DNA of 38,151 nt from Sulfuritalea sp. (GTDB lineage: Bacteria; Pseudomonadota; Gammaproteobacteria; Burkholderiales; Rhodocyclaceae). The translations under genes and the position numbers were made by a program. The DNA lies in assembly GCA_021738385.1 (NCBI GenBank), contig JAIPCF010000019.1, forward strand, positions 1-38,151. The letters run 5' to 3'. The notes beneath the pieces are model-generated. The model was not told where the DNA came from. It was given only the letters and a program-made list of their open reading frames with translations, and made no database searches. This document shows positions 27,411-36,828 of the stretch, one piece after another (the stretch's first letter is position 1; each line of letters starts with the position of its first letter).

Positions 27411-28358
27411 ATGACCCTGTTGTCCATCATTATCGCGCTGGTCATCGAGCAACTGCAGCCGCTATCGATACACGCTGCAGTACGAGGCCCACTGAGGCAG
27501 ATGGCCGATTCACTGTCTGAAAAATTCAATGACGGCAGCCACAGCCATGGGGTCATTGCCTGGATCCTCGGTGTCGCGCTACCGACGGCGCTGCTGGCGG
27601 CCCTTTCTGCTTGGCTAATGCATACACAAGCCTTGCTGGGTTTTCTACTTGGTATCGGCGTGCTCTACCTGACCATGGGCTTTCGTCAGTTCAGCCATTT
27701 CTTTACAGATATCCATCTGTCCCTGCGAAGGGGCGAAGTGGAGCAGGCGCGTCAAATACTTGCCCAATGGCGCGGCGTATCCGGTGACCGCTTGACCAGT
27801 AGTGAAGTTGCTCGGCTTGCGATAGAACATGCATTGCTGTCGTCCCATCGCTACGTATTTGCACCGCTTTTGTGGTTTTCCCTGTTCGGTCCGGCGGGAG
27901 CTTTGTTGTACCGGTTGGCCCAGTTGCTGTGCGAATACTGGGGTGAGCGTACAGATGCTGAAATTGGCGAATTTGGCCAGTTTTCGCGCCAGGCATTCCA
28001 GATTATCGATTGGATACCCCTGCGTGTGACCGCTGCATTTTTTGCCATCGTGGGTGATTTTGAGGATGCGGTTCATTGTTGGCGCACCCAGGCTGTAAGG
28101 TGGCCGGAAGCTGGCTCCGGTATACTTCTTGCAAGTGGTGCGGGTGCCCTTGGCGTGCGCTTGGGAATGCCAGTGCACGAGGTGGGGCAGGAATTGGGTC
28201 AGGAGGCAGGCGATCCTGACAATCGTCCCGAACTGGGGTTGGGCGAGGATGCGGACCCAGATTTTATGCAAAGCACGATAGGCCTTGTCTGGCGCAGTCT
28301 CGTGCTCGGTTTGGCGGTGCTGGCTCTGATCTGGGTTTCCGGTTGGGTTGGTAGTTGA
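27411..28358 (+). CDS. CobD/CbiB family membrane protein
   Basis: A 315-residue inner-membrane protein of the CobD/CbiB (adenosylcobinamide-phosphate synthase) superfamily. Hydrophobic segments lie near 1-15, 47-90 (two), 145-170 and 297-313. The motif FGPAGALLYRLAQLL and an RxxxxR-rich cytoplasmic portion are in the family. No other cobalamin gene is in the window and the sequence is divergent, so it may not act in B12 synthesis; AmpE-type signalling proteins belong to the same broad family. It is probably co-transcribed with the Nudix gene. Confidence 0.85.
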   Translation: MTLLSIIIALVIEQLQPLSIHAAVRGPLRQMADSLSEKFNDGSHSHGVIAWILGVALPTALLAALSAWLMHTQALLGFLLGIGVLYLTMGFRQFSHFFTDIHLSLRRGEVEQARQILAQWRGVSGDRLTSSEVARLAIEHALLSSHRYVFAPLLWFSLFGPAGALLYRLAQLLCEYWGERTDAEIGEFGQFSRQAFQIIDWIPLRVTAAFFAIVGDFEDAVHCWRTQAVRWPEAGSGILLASGAGALGVRLGMPVHEVGQELGQEAGDPDNRPELGLGEDADPDFMQSTIGLVWRSLVLGLAVLALIWVSGWVGS

Positions 28359-28380
28359 TTCTTCAATTAGGAGTTATTTA

Positions 28381-29568
28381 ATGGCTGACAAGAGAGAAGT
28401 CGTAGTACTGAGCGCGGTTCGCGCCCCCGTAGGCACGTTTGGTGGCGCCCTGTCGGGTATGGAACCCGCCGAGTTGGGTGGTTTGGTCATCAAGGAAGCC
28501 ATCGCCCGTTCCGGCGTCGATCCTGCGGCCATCAGCTTTGCTACCGTCGGCAATGTGATCCCGACCGAGACTCGCTACGCCTATGTCGCGCGAGTTGCCT
28601 CGATTCAGGGTGGTATGAGCATGGACTCTGTCGCCTTTGCCGTGAATCGCTTGTGCGGTTCAGCGCAGCAGGCCGTTGTCAATTCGGCACAGGCCATCTT
28701 GTTGGGCGATGCCGACTTCGCCATTGGCGGCGGTGTCGAAGTCATGTCGCGTGGCGCCTATCTGTCGCCGGCGATGCGTTCCGGTGCGCGCATGGGTGAC
28801 ACCAAGATGCTCGACGCCATGGTTTGCGCATTGACAGATCCCTTCGGTGTCGGTCACATGGGTATTACTGCGGAGAATCTGGCCAAGAAGCATGGCTTCA
28901 CGCGCGAACAGCAAGACGAGTTTGCCTGCGAGTCGCACCGTCGCGCGGCTGCTGCCATTGCTGCCGGCTACTTCAAGGAGCAGATCGTGCCGATCACGCT
29001 CAAGTCCCGCAAGGGTGAAGTGGTGTTTGACACCGACGAGCACGTCAAACCCAGCACGACCATGGAAACCCTGGGCAAGATGAAGCCCGCCTTCGACAAG
29101 GCGGGCACCGTGACAGCAGGCAATGCCTCGGGCATCAACGACGGGGCTGCTTTTCTGGTGCTGGCCGACGCCGCCAAGGCGGCTGCCGGAGGCCACAAGG
29201 CCATGGCGCGTCTGGTGGCCTACGGCATCGGCGGTGTGCCGAATGATGTCATGGGTGAAGGCCCGATCCCATCCACCAAAATCGCGCTGGCCAAGTCCGG
29301 CCTCAAGCTTGACGACATCGGTGTCATCGAGTCCAACGAAGCCTTTGCCGCGCAGTCGTTGTCCGTTGCCAAGGTTCTCGGTCTCGACCCTAAGAAGACC
29401 AACCCCAATGGTGGAGCGATTGCGCTCGGCCACCCGATCGGCGCCAGCGGCACCGTGATCATCACCAAGGCCCTGTATGAAGCCCGCCGCATTGGCAGCA
29501 AGTACGCGCTGGCAACCATGTGTATCGGCGGTGGTCAGGGCATCACAACGATCTGGGAATTGATCTAG
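28381..29568 (+). CDS. Acetyl-CoA acyltransferase (beta-ketothiolase, BktB-like)
   Basis: Thiolase of 395 residues that joins or splits acyl-CoA units. The nucleophile is Cys92 in [11 protein letters not shown], the active-site histidine is in [14 protein letters not shown], and the second cysteine is in CIGGGQG. Overall it resembles Cupriavidus BktB, a broad-chain thiolase, including [18 protein letters not shown] and [17 protein letters not shown] 28381 has TTAGGAG upstream and gives the family N terminus; the frame extends 11 codons further back. It could serve beta-oxidation, polyhydroxyalkanoate synthesis or aromatic side-chain breakdown. The strong terminator at 29592-29622 ends the unit. 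Confidence 0.94.
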   Translation: MADKREVVVLSAVRAPVGTFGGALSGMEPAELGGLVIKEAIARSGVDPAAISFATVGNVIPTETRYAYVARVASIQGGMSMDSVAFAVNRLCGSAQQAVVNSAQAILLGDADFAIGGGVEVMSRGAYLSPAMRSGARMGDTKMLDAMVCALTDPFGVGHMGITAENLAKKHGFTREQQDEFACESHRRAAAAIAAGYFKEQIVPITLKSRKGEVVFDTDEHVKPSTTMETLGKMKPAFDKAGTVTAGNASGINDGAAFLVLADAAKAAAGGHKAMARLVAYGIGGVPNDVMGEGPIPSTKIALAKSGLKLDDIGVIESNEAFAAQSLSVAKVLGLDPKKTNPNGGAIALGHPIGASGTVIITKALYEARRIGSKYALATMCIGGGQGITTIWELI

Positions 29569-29591
29569 TCAAGATCCGATCTGTAAAAATA

Positions 29592-29622
29592 AAACAGGCC
29601 CGGCATCACCGGGCCTTTTTTT
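29592..29622. terminator. Bidirectional terminator between thiolase and aminotransferase
   Basis: AGGCCCGG (29596-29603) pairs with CCGGGCCT (29609-29616), with seven T after it and an A-rich flank before it, so it works for both convergent genes. Confidence 0.93.
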
Positions 29623-29633
29623 ATCAATGCGGT

Positions 29634-30824
29634 CTACATGACGGCGGCCATTGCCTCGGCAACATACGCGACGTTCTTGGTGTTGAGGCCAGCGACGCAC
29701 ATCCGTCCCGAGCGCACAAGATAAACCGCATGCTGTTCGCGCAGTGTGTCGACCTGCTCCGGGGTCAGTCCGGTATAGCTGAACATGCCTTTTTGCTGCA
29801 GGAAGTAGTTAAAATTGCGGCCAGGGCAGCGCGCCGAGAGCACTTCATGGAGGCTTTTGCGCATGACTTTGATGCGATCGCGCATTCGAGCCACCTCGCC
29901 GTCCCATTCCCCAGCCAGTGCGCGGTCACCAAGAATTCGCGCGACCACCTGGCCGGCATGATTCGGCGGGCTCGAGTAATTTCGGCGAACCGTGAATTTG
30001 AGCTGTCCGAGTACCAGATCGGCTTGAGCCGCATTCGGGCAAACCACCGAAAGACCGCCGCAGCGCTCGCCATAAATCGAGAGATTCTTCGAGAACGAAT
30101 TCGCCAGAAAGAAGCAACCCCCGGCGTCAGCAAAGCTTCGCACCACCCACGCATCCTCGTCGATGCCGACGCCAAAGCCCTGATAAGCCATATCGAAGAA
30201 CGGAATCAGTTTCTTTTCCAGCAGCACCGGAAAGAGCTGCTGCCACTGCTCACGCGAAAGATCGACACCGGTCGGGTTGTGGCAGCAAGGGTGAAGCAAC
30301 ACGATGCTGCGCTCCGGCAATGAAGCAATCTTCGCCAGCATCTCGGGAAACAATACACCGCCGGTTTTAGAGTCGTAGTAGGGATAGTCGCTTACCTTGA
30401 TACCGGCACCTTCAAACATGGAACGGTGGTTGTCCCAGGTTGGGTCGCTGACCCAAACACCGGCATCCGGAAAATAGCGCTTCAGCAAATCGGCGCCGAC
30501 CTTCAAGGCGCCTGATCCACCTATGGTTTGTATGGTGGCGATGCGCTTTGATTTCACCGCTTCGCGGTCTGCGCCAAAAATCAATTGTTGAACGTGCTCA
30601 CGGTAAGCGGCAAGGCCCTCCATCGGCAGGTAGGAGCGTGTCAAACCATCTGCAGCAAGCGAAACCTCTGTGCGCTTGACCAGATCGAGCAAGGGAATGC
30701 GACCGTCTTCGTCATAGTAAAGTCCGATACCCAGGTTGACCTTGTTCGAACGTGGATCCTTCATGAAGGTTTCCACCAGCGACAGGATGGGGTCGCCGGC
30801 ATAGGCGTCGAGATGATTGAACAT
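29634..30824 (-). CDS. tyrB: Aromatic amino acid / aspartate aminotransferase
   Basis: Class I PLP aminotransferase of 396 residues, TyrB/AspC type. The PLP lysine is Lys246 in [45 protein letters not shown] and the N-terminal [19 protein letters not shown] are typical. RSYLPMEGL favours the TyrB (aromatic) over the strict AspC subgroup. CCGGAG precedes the ATG. An extended -10-like TGCTAGTAT lies on the minus strand at 30881-30889. It is separated from the GNAT gene upstream by 98 bases. Confidence 0.92.
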   Translation of the reverse strand: MFNHLDAYAGDPILSLVETFMKDPRSNKVNLGIGLYYDEDGRIPLLDLVKRTEVSLAADGLTRSYLPMEGLAAYREHVQQLIFGADREAVKSKRIATIQTIGGSGALKVGADLLKRYFPDAGVWVSDPTWDNHRSMFEGAGIKVSDYPYYDSKTGGVLFPEMLAKIASLPERSIVLLHPCCHNPTGVDLSREQWQQLFPVLLEKKLIPFFDMAYQGFGVGIDEDAWVVRSFADAGGCFFLANSFSKNLSIYGERCGGLSVVCPNAAQADLVLGQLKFTVRRNYSSPPNHAGQVVARILGDRALAGEWDGEVARMRDRIKVMRKSLHEVLSARCPGRNFNYFLQQKGMFSYTGLTPEQVDTLREQHAVYLVRSGRMCVAGLNTKNVAYVAEAMAAVM

Positions 30825-30922
30825 TGCTTGGGCTCCGGATCAGAAATTGATTGGCGGCAGGGTGGCCGCGCGAGCCCCGAATACTAGCAAGGAATCAGAT
30901 GCGTCGCAGTTCGCGCCAGGGA

Positions 30923-31363
30923 CTAGGTTCCGCTCTGGTAAATGTTCCAATCATGAATCTCCATGAATCGCTCCGGTTGGGGCAGGGCTCTGAAGCCCTG
31001 TTGCCGATAGAGTTCATGGGCGTCCACCGTAACCAGCAGGAGCCGCCGCAAACCCTGCAGTTCCGGATGCGCGAGGATGCACGAGACCAGCCATTTTCCC
31101 AAGCCTTTGCCTCGATACGGTTCGAGCACAAAGACATCGGCCAGATAGGCAAAGGTGGCTCGATCGGTCACTGCGCGCGCGAAGCCGATCTGGCGCGACG
31201 CATGGTACACGCCAAAACACAGTGAATTCGCTACAGCACGTTCCATGACCGGCCGCGGAATTCCCTTGGCCCAGTATGAGTTGTGGAGATAACCGTGGAT
31301 GGTTTCGATATCCAGATCCTGCTGTCTGTCGGTCACCAGAAAATCATCGCGATTCCATTCCAT
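30923..31363 (-). CDS. GNAT family N-acetyltransferase
   Basis: A 146-residue acetyltransferase with a single GNAT domain. The acetyl-CoA-binding motif A is EPYRGKGLGKWLV (about 80-92). VDAHELYRQQGF near the end is the usual motif B. The N terminus (DIETIHGYLHNSYWAKGIP) is common in small stand-alone members of unknown substrate. An AAGGAG ribosome site lies ten bases before the ATG. It lies between the acyl-CoA ligase and the aminotransferase on the same strand, 130 bases after the ligase, and is probably not part of the catabolic function. Confidence 0.9.
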   Translation of the reverse strand: MEWNRDDFLVTDRQQDLDIETIHGYLHNSYWAKGIPRPVMERAVANSLCFGVYHASRQIGFARAVTDRATFAYLADVFVLEPYRGKGLGKWLVSCILAHPELQGLRRLLLVTVDAHELYRQQGFRALPQPERFMEIHDWNIYQSGT

Positions 31364-31411
31364 GAGTCAAGTTCTCCTTGTGGATTGCGCGGTGCTTGCA
31401 TTCGGATGGGG

Positions 31412-31483
31412 CGTCGTCAGTGACGACGATCACATAAAAGTCGGCGATGGCGGTACGGCGAATCTTGGCGGAACATACCGCCA
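31412..31483. other. Two adjacent inverted repeats between ligase and GNAT genes
   Basis: CGTCGTCA-G-TGACGACG (31412-31428) is a perfect palindrome. TGGCGGTA (31448-31455) and TACCGCCA (31476-31483) form a second hairpin with further pairing inside. On the minus strand the second is followed by only four T, so this may be a weak terminator of the ligase operon or a control site for the GNAT gene. Confidence 0.45.
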
Positions 31484-31493
31484 CAGCAGTACA

Positions 31494-33167
31494 TCACGCA
31501 GCGCTGACGGCTTCCTTCTCTTGCAGGGCGCGCCACATGACTTTTCCGGTGGCCGACTTGGGCAGGGTTTCAGCAAACTCGACAATACGCGGGGACTTGT
31601 AGGCGGCCATATTCTGATGCGCCCAGTCGATGATGTCCTGCTCGCTGACCTTTCCGCGCTGTGCCTCCTTGATGACGACAATGGCCTTTACCGTTTCACC
31701 GCGATGCGAGTCTTTGGAACCAATGACACAGGCTTCCTGGATCGCCGGGTGCTGGTACATCAGCGATTCGACTTCGGCGGGCCAGACCTTGAAGCCGGAG
31801 GCATTGATCATGCGCTTGAGACGATCGACCATGAAGAAATAGCCGTCCTCGTCGACGCGGCCGAGATCGCCGGTACGGAACCAGCGTTTGCTCTCGATCT
31901 CGATAAATGCATTGCGGGTGGCTTCGGGATTGTTCCAGTAGCCGAGAAAGACCTGCGGACCGCGAGTAAGTATTTCGCCGACTTCGCCCACCGGCATTTC
32001 CTTGAAGGTATTCGGATCGACGACCATCGATTCGGTATCGGCAATCGGTATTCCCAGGCACTGCTTCTTGGCCCGGTCCGGCGGATTGATGTGGGAGGGT
32101 GCGATGGTCTCCGACAAGCCGTAGCCCTCGACATAGGTGATGCCCATGTCGAGCAATTTTTGCGCGATTGCCTCCGGCATCGCGGCGCCGCCGCCGCTCA
32201 TGCGCGTAATCGTCGAAAGATCGTATTCGCCGATCTTCGGATTCATCAGAAAATCGATAATCATGGTCGGAATGGCCGTCCATGAGGTGACGCCGTAGCG
32301 TTCTATGCACTGCGCCGCGGCTTCGCGATCCCAGCGCGGCAGCAAAACTACGGTAGCGCCTACCTGCAGCGGCCCGCTCATGCTGCCCTGCATTCCAGTG
32401 ACATGGAAGAACGGCAATACCGCCATATAAACCGCATCCTGCTGGATGCCGAACCACTGATAGCCGGCCATCAGGGTATGCATTGCCGTCCGATGGCTAT
32501 GCATGCAACCCTTGGGTTGTCCTGTGGTCCCCGAGGTATAGGGCATCACGCACAGGTCGTCGGGCCCGACAGAAATCGGGCCGGGGCGCTGATTCTGCGC
32601 AAGCATGTCGGACCACAGCGTGACGCCGGAGTCATCGATGGCCTGCCGTGGCGCCTTGACGAAGTCCGGTACCTTGAGATCGGTCTCTGTCTTGAGGTAG
32701 TCGCTGTAGGCGGCAACGATGATCCTCTGCAGCCCATTGTCCTCGGCGCTTCCCAGCAGAGGTTTCATCTGCGGGTAGATGTCCTGCGCGACGATTGCTA
32801 CGGCGGCGCCGCTGTCCTTGACGTAATGTCGCAATTCCGTGGTCATGTTCATCGGATTGACCGGGACGACCACGGCATTGGCCCGCAGGATGGCGTAATA
32901 GGCCAGCACGAATTGCGGGCTGTTCTGCATGTAGAGCAACACGCGGTCGCCCTTTTTCACACCACACTGCTGCTCAAGATAACCGGCTATGCGTTCTGCC
33001 TCGTCCTTGAACTCGGCGAAGCTGATCTTCGTGTCGTAGAACACCAGATACGGCTTGTTGGGATAGCGCCGTGCCGACACCTCGACGTTGTAGAACAGAT
33101 CGGTTTCCGGAACGCTCAGGTGACGCGGCAGATCCGCGGGCCAGAAGGCGAAATGACGGTCGGACAT
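31494..33167 (-). CDS. Acyl-CoA synthetase (AMP-forming), medium/long-chain type
   Basis: ANL-superfamily ligase of 557 residues that activates a carboxylic acid to its CoA thioester with ATP. The P-loop YTSGTTGQPKG, the A5 motif GYGLSET, the A7 motif WFRTGDLG and the hinge region ASGFKVWPAEVE are intact. KSATGKVMWRAL near the C terminus carries the catalytic lysine. The ATG at 33167 has AAAGGAAA upstream and is preferred over an in-frame start seven codons earlier. It is last in the catabolic run. Repeat copy 1 lies just upstream of its ribosome site. The substrate cannot be read from the sequence. Confidence 0.93.
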   Translation of the reverse strand: MSDRHFAFWPADLPRHLSVPETDLFYNVEVSARRYPNKPYLVFYDTKISFAEFKDEAERIAGYLEQQCGVKKGDRVLLYMQNSPQFVLAYYAILRANAVVVPVNPMNMTTELRHYVKDSGAAVAIVAQDIYPQMKPLLGSAEDNGLQRIIVAAYSDYLKTETDLKVPDFVKAPRQAIDDSGVTLWSDMLAQNQRPGPISVGPDDLCVMPYTSGTTGQPKGCMHSHRTAMHTLMAGYQWFGIQQDAVYMAVLPFFHVTGMQGSMSGPLQVGATVVLLPRWDREAAAQCIERYGVTSWTAIPTMIIDFLMNPKIGEYDLSTITRMSGGGAAMPEAIAQKLLDMGITYVEGYGLSETIAPSHINPPDRAKKQCLGIPIADTESMVVDPNTFKEMPVGEVGEILTRGPQVFLGYWNNPEATRNAFIEIESKRWFRTGDLGRVDEDGYFFMVDRLKRMINASGFKVWPAEVESLMYQHPAIQEACVIGSKDSHRGETVKAIVVIKEAQRGKVSEQDIIDWAHQNMAAYKSPRIVEFAETLPKSATGKVMWRALQEKEAVSAA

Positions 33168-33191
33168 GTGTTTCCTTTCGTATAACAAGCT

Positions 33192-33287
33192 TTACCACGG
33201 CGACACGGCGACACGGCGACACTGCGAACCCCTTGCATCGAGTTCAATCCTTTGCTTTTCGCCGTGTCGCCGTGTCCGCCGTGGTAA
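33192..33287. repeat. Palindromic repeat, copy 1
   Basis: A 96-bp element between the ligase and the acyl-CoA dehydrogenase. It begins TTACCACGGCGACACGGCGA and ends with the near reverse complement, finishing GCCGTGGTAA. The arms are built from the 8-bp unit CGGCGACA in tandem (three copies in the left arm). The central 30 bases or so are unique. It would form a long hairpin. Confidence 0.88.
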
Positions 33288-33304
33288 CGATTTAACGGTC
33301 TTTC

Positions 33305-34528
33305 TTACTTGCCCAGGTAGCGCCCGAGTTCCTGTTTGGCGATGGCATTGCGATGGACTTCGTCCGGGCCGTCGGCAAAGCGCAGGGTGCGCGCCTGGGC
33401 ATAGGCGGCAGCGAGCGGGAAGTCGTCGGAGACGCCGGCACCTCCATGCACCTGCATGGCCCAGTCGATCACCTGCAGCGCCATGTTGGGCGCGGCCACC
33501 TTGATCATGGCGATTTCCTGCTTGGCCACCTTGTTGCCGGCGGTGTCCATCTTCCATGCGGCATTCAGCGTCAGGAAGCGGGCCTGGTCGATCATGATGC
33601 GGGCTTCGGCGATGCGCTCGCGCGTGACGCCCTGGTCGGCGATCGGCTTGTGGAAGGCCACACGCTTGAGGGCGCGTTTGCACATCAATTCCAGTGCGCG
33701 TTCGGCCAGGCCGATCAGACGCATGCAGTGATGGATGCGGCCGGGGCCGAGGCGACCCTGGGCGATTTCAAAGCCGCGGCCTTCACCAAGCAGGATGTTC
33801 GAGACGGGAACCCGTACATCCTTGAAATCGACTTCGCCATGGCCATGCGGTGCGTGATCGTAGCCGAACACGCTCAGCGCACGTACGCGCGTGACACCCG
33901 GGGTGTCCATCGGCACCAGGATCATCGACTGCTGGTTGTGCCGGCTCGGATTGTCCGGGTCCGTCTTGCCCATGAAGATCAGAATCTTGCAACGCGGATC
34001 CGGCGCGCCCGAGGTCCACCACTTGCGGCCGTTGATGACGTATTCGTCTCCATCGCGCACGATACGAGCTTCGATGTTGGTCGCATCGGACGAGGCGACG
34101 GCGGGTTCGGTCATGGCGAAAGCCGAGCGAATTTTTCCTTCCAGCAACGGCATCAGCCATTCGTTGCGCTGGGCGTCGTTGCCGTAGCGCTCGATGGTTT
34201 CCATGTTGCCGGTGTCGGGCGCGGAACAGTTAAAGGCTTCCGGCGCGATATGCGAGCGACCCATGATTTCGCACAAGGGTGCGTATTCCAGATTGGTCAG
34301 CCCCGCGCCGCGTTCCGACTGCGGCAGAAACAGGTTCCACAGGCCCGCGGCACGGGCCTTGTCCTTGAGCTGTTCCATGACCACGGTCGGCACCCAGGGG
34401 TTGCCTTTGGCCCGATTGGCCTCGACCTCGGCGTGAAAGGCGTCCTCGTTCGGGTAAATGTGCTCGTCCATGAAGGCATTCAGACGCTTCTGTAAATCCT
34501 TGACCTTGGGCGTGTAATCGAAATCCAT
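33305..34528 (-). CDS. Acyl-CoA dehydrogenase, ACAD10/11 type
   Basis: FAD-dependent acyl-CoA dehydrogenase of 407 residues. [16 protein letters not shown] and [17 protein letters not shown] are the FAD/substrate motifs, and [17 protein letters not shown] and [16 protein letters not shown] follow. Near the end, [10 protein letters not shown] has Asp386 at the place where medium-chain enzymes carry the catalytic Glu of YEGT; DGPDEVH is how I recall the ACAD10/11 group. The ATG at 34528 with GAGGA upstream is preferred over an in-frame start 26 codons earlier that would run into repeat copy 2. The neighbouring APH kinase corresponds to the N-terminal half of ACAD10/11. Confidence 0.93.
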   Translation of the reverse strand: MDFDYTPKVKDLQKRLNAFMDEHIYPNEDAFHAEVEANRAKGNPWVPTVVMEQLKDKARAAGLWNLFLPQSERGAGLTNLEYAPLCEIMGRSHIAPEAFNCSAPDTGNMETIERYGNDAQRNEWLMPLLEGKIRSAFAMTEPAVASSDATNIEARIVRDGDEYVINGRKWWTSGAPDPRCKILIFMGKTDPDNPSRHNQQSMILVPMDTPGVTRVRALSVFGYDHAPHGHGEVDFKDVRVPVSNILLGEGRGFEIAQGRLGPGRIHHCMRLIGLAERALELMCKRALKRVAFHKPIADQGVTRERIAEARIMIDQARFLTLNAAWKMDTAGNKVAKQEIAMIKVAAPNMALQVIDWAMQVHGGAGVSDDFPLAAAYAQARTLRFADGPDEVHRNAIAKQELGRYLGK

Positions 34529-34572
34529 GATGTGTCCTCGTTTGTTGTTCAGTCTCTTATGATTCAAAACTA

Positions 34573-34657
34573 TTACCACAGCGACACAGCGGTACAGTGA
34601 AAACACAAATATGCATTTGAACTTGATCTTCGCCGTGCCGCTGTGTCGCCGTGGTAA
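34573..34657. repeat. Palindromic repeat, copy 2
   Basis: An 85-bp element between the APH kinase and the acyl-CoA dehydrogenase. It starts TTACCACAGCGACACAGCG and ends CTGTGTCGCCGTGGTAA. It has the same ends and 8-bp period as copies 1 and 3, with AG for GG changes in one arm. The centre is A/T-rich. Confidence 0.86.
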
Positions 34658-34669
34658 ATGCTTGCCTGC

Positions 34670-35737
34670 TCAGTTGCTTGCCAGAAGACGTTCGACCTGA
34701 CGCCAGGCTTCTTCGGCCAGTGGTCGGGTGCGCTTGCCGGTTTCGATGGCTTCGGTGCTCGAGGCGTTGCCTTGCAGGGCGCGCGCCATGATGCCTTGCA
34801 GAATTCCGGCCAGACGGAACATGTTGAAGGCCATGTAGTACTCCCACTCCAGCGGCGGGATCGGCGAGCGTCCGGTTCGCTGGCAATAGGCGGCGACGTG
34901 GTCGGCTTCCGAAGGAATGCCCAGGGCCTTGAGATCATGGCCGGCCAGTCCGCGAAACTGTCCGGGCGAAAGGCGCCAGGTCATGCAGTGATAGGCGAAA
35001 TCGGCAAGCGGGTGTCCCAGGGTCGACAGCTCCCAGTCAAGCACGGCGAGGATGCGCGGCTCGGTGGGATGGAACACTGTGTTGTCGAGTCGAAAGTCGC
35101 CATGCACGATGCTGGTTTCGTCGCCGGGCGGAATATTCTGCGGCAGCCATTCGATCAGCTTGTCCATGGCCTCGATCTTTTCGGTTTCCGAGGCGCGGTA
35201 CTGCTTGCTCCAGCGCGCCACCTGACGCTCCAGATACTTGTCCGGCTTGCCATAGTCACCCAGACCGACTGCCTGATAGTCCACCTTGTGCAGGGCGGCG
35301 ATGACCCGATTCATTTCATTGAACGTGGCCGTGCGTTCGGCAGGACTCATGTCGGGAAGCGATGGATCCCACATGATGCGACCATCGACGCAATCCATGA
35401 TGTAGAACATCGTGCCGATGACGCTGTCGTCCTCGCACAGCGCCCAGGTTTTCGCTACGGGAACATCGGTAGCGGCCAGTGCCGAGATGACCTTGTATTC
35501 GCGATCCACAGCGTGGGCGCTGGGCAACAGCTTGCCGGGCGGTTTGCGCCGCAGTACATACTTGCGCCGGGTATCGCGCAGCAGAAACGTCGGGTTGGAT
35601 TGTCCGCCCTTGAACTTCTCCGCTAGCAGCGGCCCGGAAAAGCCTTCGACGTGCGCCGCCATCCATTCCGCCAGACGCTGGGTATCGAAAGCGTCCTGCG
35701 CGGTAATGGGGCGCGTGCCGGTGAATTTGTCCGTCAT
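34670..35737 (-). CDS. APH-family phosphotransferase (acyl-CoA hydroxyl kinase candidate)
   Basis: Aminoglycoside-phosphotransferase-fold kinase of 355 residues. The catalytic loop VHGDFRLDN has Asp214 and Asn219, and the metal-binding motif LDWE follows with Asp234. FKGGQSNPTFLL is the nucleotide-binding loop and YVLRRKPPG holds the likely ATP lysine. The subfamily is that of ACAD10/11 N-terminal domains and LvaA, which phosphorylate the 4-hydroxyl of acyl-CoAs, not antibiotic-resistance enzymes. It overlaps the MDR reductase upstream by four bases (ATGA) and precedes the acyl-CoA dehydrogenase, from which it is separated by repeat copy 2. Confidence 0.92.
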   Translation of the reverse strand: MTDKFTGTRPITAQDAFDTQRLAEWMAAHVEGFSGPLLAEKFKGGQSNPTFLLRDTRRKYVLRRKPPGKLLPSAHAVDREYKVISALAATDVPVAKTWALCEDDSVIGTMFYIMDCVDGRIMWDPSLPDMSPAERTATFNEMNRVIAALHKVDYQAVGLGDYGKPDKYLERQVARWSKQYRASETEKIEAMDKLIEWLPQNIPPGDETSIVHGDFRLDNTVFHPTEPRILAVLDWELSTLGHPLADFAYHCMTWRLSPGQFRGLAGHDLKALGIPSEADHVAAYCQRTGRSPIPPLEWEYYMAFNMFRLAGILQGIMARALQGNASSTEAIETGKRTRPLAEEAWRQVERLLASN

Positions 35738-36738
35738 AGTTTTACCAGTTGCTTGCCGAAATTGCCGCCCTTCAACAAGCTGATGAAAGCAGCAGGTGCC
35801 GCGGCAAGTCCATCAGCAACCGTTTCGCGATACTTGATGCGGCCGGCAGCGACATGGCCGGCGAGTTCCTTGAGTGCCGGCGGCCAGCGACTGAGGTCGT
35901 CGGAGACGATGAAGCCTTGCATCCTGATGCGATTCACCAGTACCGATCCGATGTTCACCATCGGGTACGGTGCCGAGTTGTATTGCGAGATCAGCCCGCA
36001 AACCGCGATGCGCGAAAAGGCATTCATGCGGCCAAGCAGGGTATCGAAAATTTCGCCGCCGACGTTTTCAAACAGGCAGTCAATCCCCTTGGGTGTCGCC
36101 GCCTTGAGGTCGCCGCGCAGATTGCCGGCCTTGTAGTCGATGCAGGCATCGAAGCCAAGTTCGTCGACCACATAGCGGCATTTCTCTGCACCACCGGCGA
36201 TGCCCACTGCACGCGCGCCGTGAATCTTCGCCAGTTGCCCCACCACACTACCCACCGCACCGGATGCCGAGGTGACCACCACGGTTTCGCCGGCCTTCGG
36301 TGCGCAAATGTCCATCAGGCCGACCCAGGCGGTGACACCGGGCATGCCGAGCGCCCCGAGATAGGCCGACAGAGGCACGGCGCTGGCATCGACTTTCTGC
36401 AAAGCGCTGCCGTCGGCGACGGCCCAGGTTTGCCAGCCCAACGCGCCGACCACGGTATCGCCGACCGCAAATTTTGGGTGATTGGATTTGATGACTTCAC
36501 CGGCTGTGCCGCCCACCATGACTTCGTTGATCTCGACCGACTTCGCGTAGGACTTGGCATCCGACATTCGACCGCGCATGTAGGGGTCGAGCGACAGCCA
36601 TCGGTTTCTGACCAACACCTGGTCCGGGCCGGGCTCGGGAATGTCGCATTCCTCAAGGCGGAAATTGCTTTCCTCTACCCAAGCGGTGGGGCGACTGGCG
36701 AGGACTATTTTCTGGTTCTTTTCCATCGGAATGTCCAT
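35734..36738 (-). CDS. NADP-dependent oxidoreductase, zinc-free MDR (CurA/PTGR type)
   Basis: Medium-chain reductase of 334 residues, of the group that includes leukotriene B4 dehydrogenase and CurA, which reduce the double bond of alpha,beta-unsaturated carbonyls with NADPH. LSLDPYMRGRMSDAKSY near the N terminus is typical. The Rossmann fold is VVVTSASGAVGSVVGQLAK, and FENVGGEIFDTLL follows. Zinc ligands of alcohol dehydrogenases are absent. Two ATGs are possible (36738, or 36726 at residue 5). It overlaps the APH kinase by four bases, so the two are coupled. It could reduce an enoyl intermediate of the same pathway. Confidence 0.92.
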   Translation of the reverse strand: MDIPMEKNQKIVLASRPTAWVEESNFRLEECDIPEPGPDQVLVRNRWLSLDPYMRGRMSDAKSYAKSVEINEVMVGGTAGEVIKSNHPKFAVGDTVVGALGWQTWAVADGSALQKVDASAVPLSAYLGALGMPGVTAWVGLMDICAPKAGETVVVTSASGAVGSVVGQLAKIHGARAVGIAGGAEKCRYVVDELGFDACIDYKAGNLRGDLKAATPKGIDCLFENVGGEIFDTLLGRMNAFSRIAVCGLISQYNSAPYPMVNIGSVLVNRIRMQGFIVSDDLSRWPPALKELAGHVAAGRIKYRETVADGLAAAPAAFISLLKGGNFGKQLVKL

Positions 36739-36783
36739 TGTTATCTAGCGTTGAATTAAAAGTCGGCGCTGGCTCGCTTTGCG

Positions 36784-36812
36784 CGCCTGGGATTCCGCTT
36801 CGCGGGCAGGCG
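36784..36812. other. Hairpin in the leader of the MDR reductase gene
   Basis: CGCCTG (36784-36789) pairs with CAGGCG (36807-36812) across a G/C-rich loop, in the 90 bases between the thioesterase and reductase genes. It lacks the sequence of the three large repeats. A decayed repeat or an mRNA structure are both possible. Confidence 0.4.
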
Positions 36813-36828
36813 ACGGCGATTGTCATGG

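Noticed and set aside
33192-33287. Repeat arms as a CRISPR array
   Set aside because: The 8-bp units are contiguous with no spacers, are arranged as inverted arms, and no cas gene is present.
33353-34495. 380-codon plus-strand open frame opposite the acyl-CoA dehydrogenase
   Set aside because: Mirror of a G/C-rich gene; no ribosome site and no recognisable motif. The similar long frames opposite the APH kinase (34658-35626), the MDR reductase (35749-36759) and the ligase (31299-32285) fall for the same reason.
34670-35737. APH kinase read as an aminoglycoside-resistance gene
   Set aside because: The sequence and the neighbouring ACAD place it with acyl-CoA-linked kinases, not antibiotic kinases.
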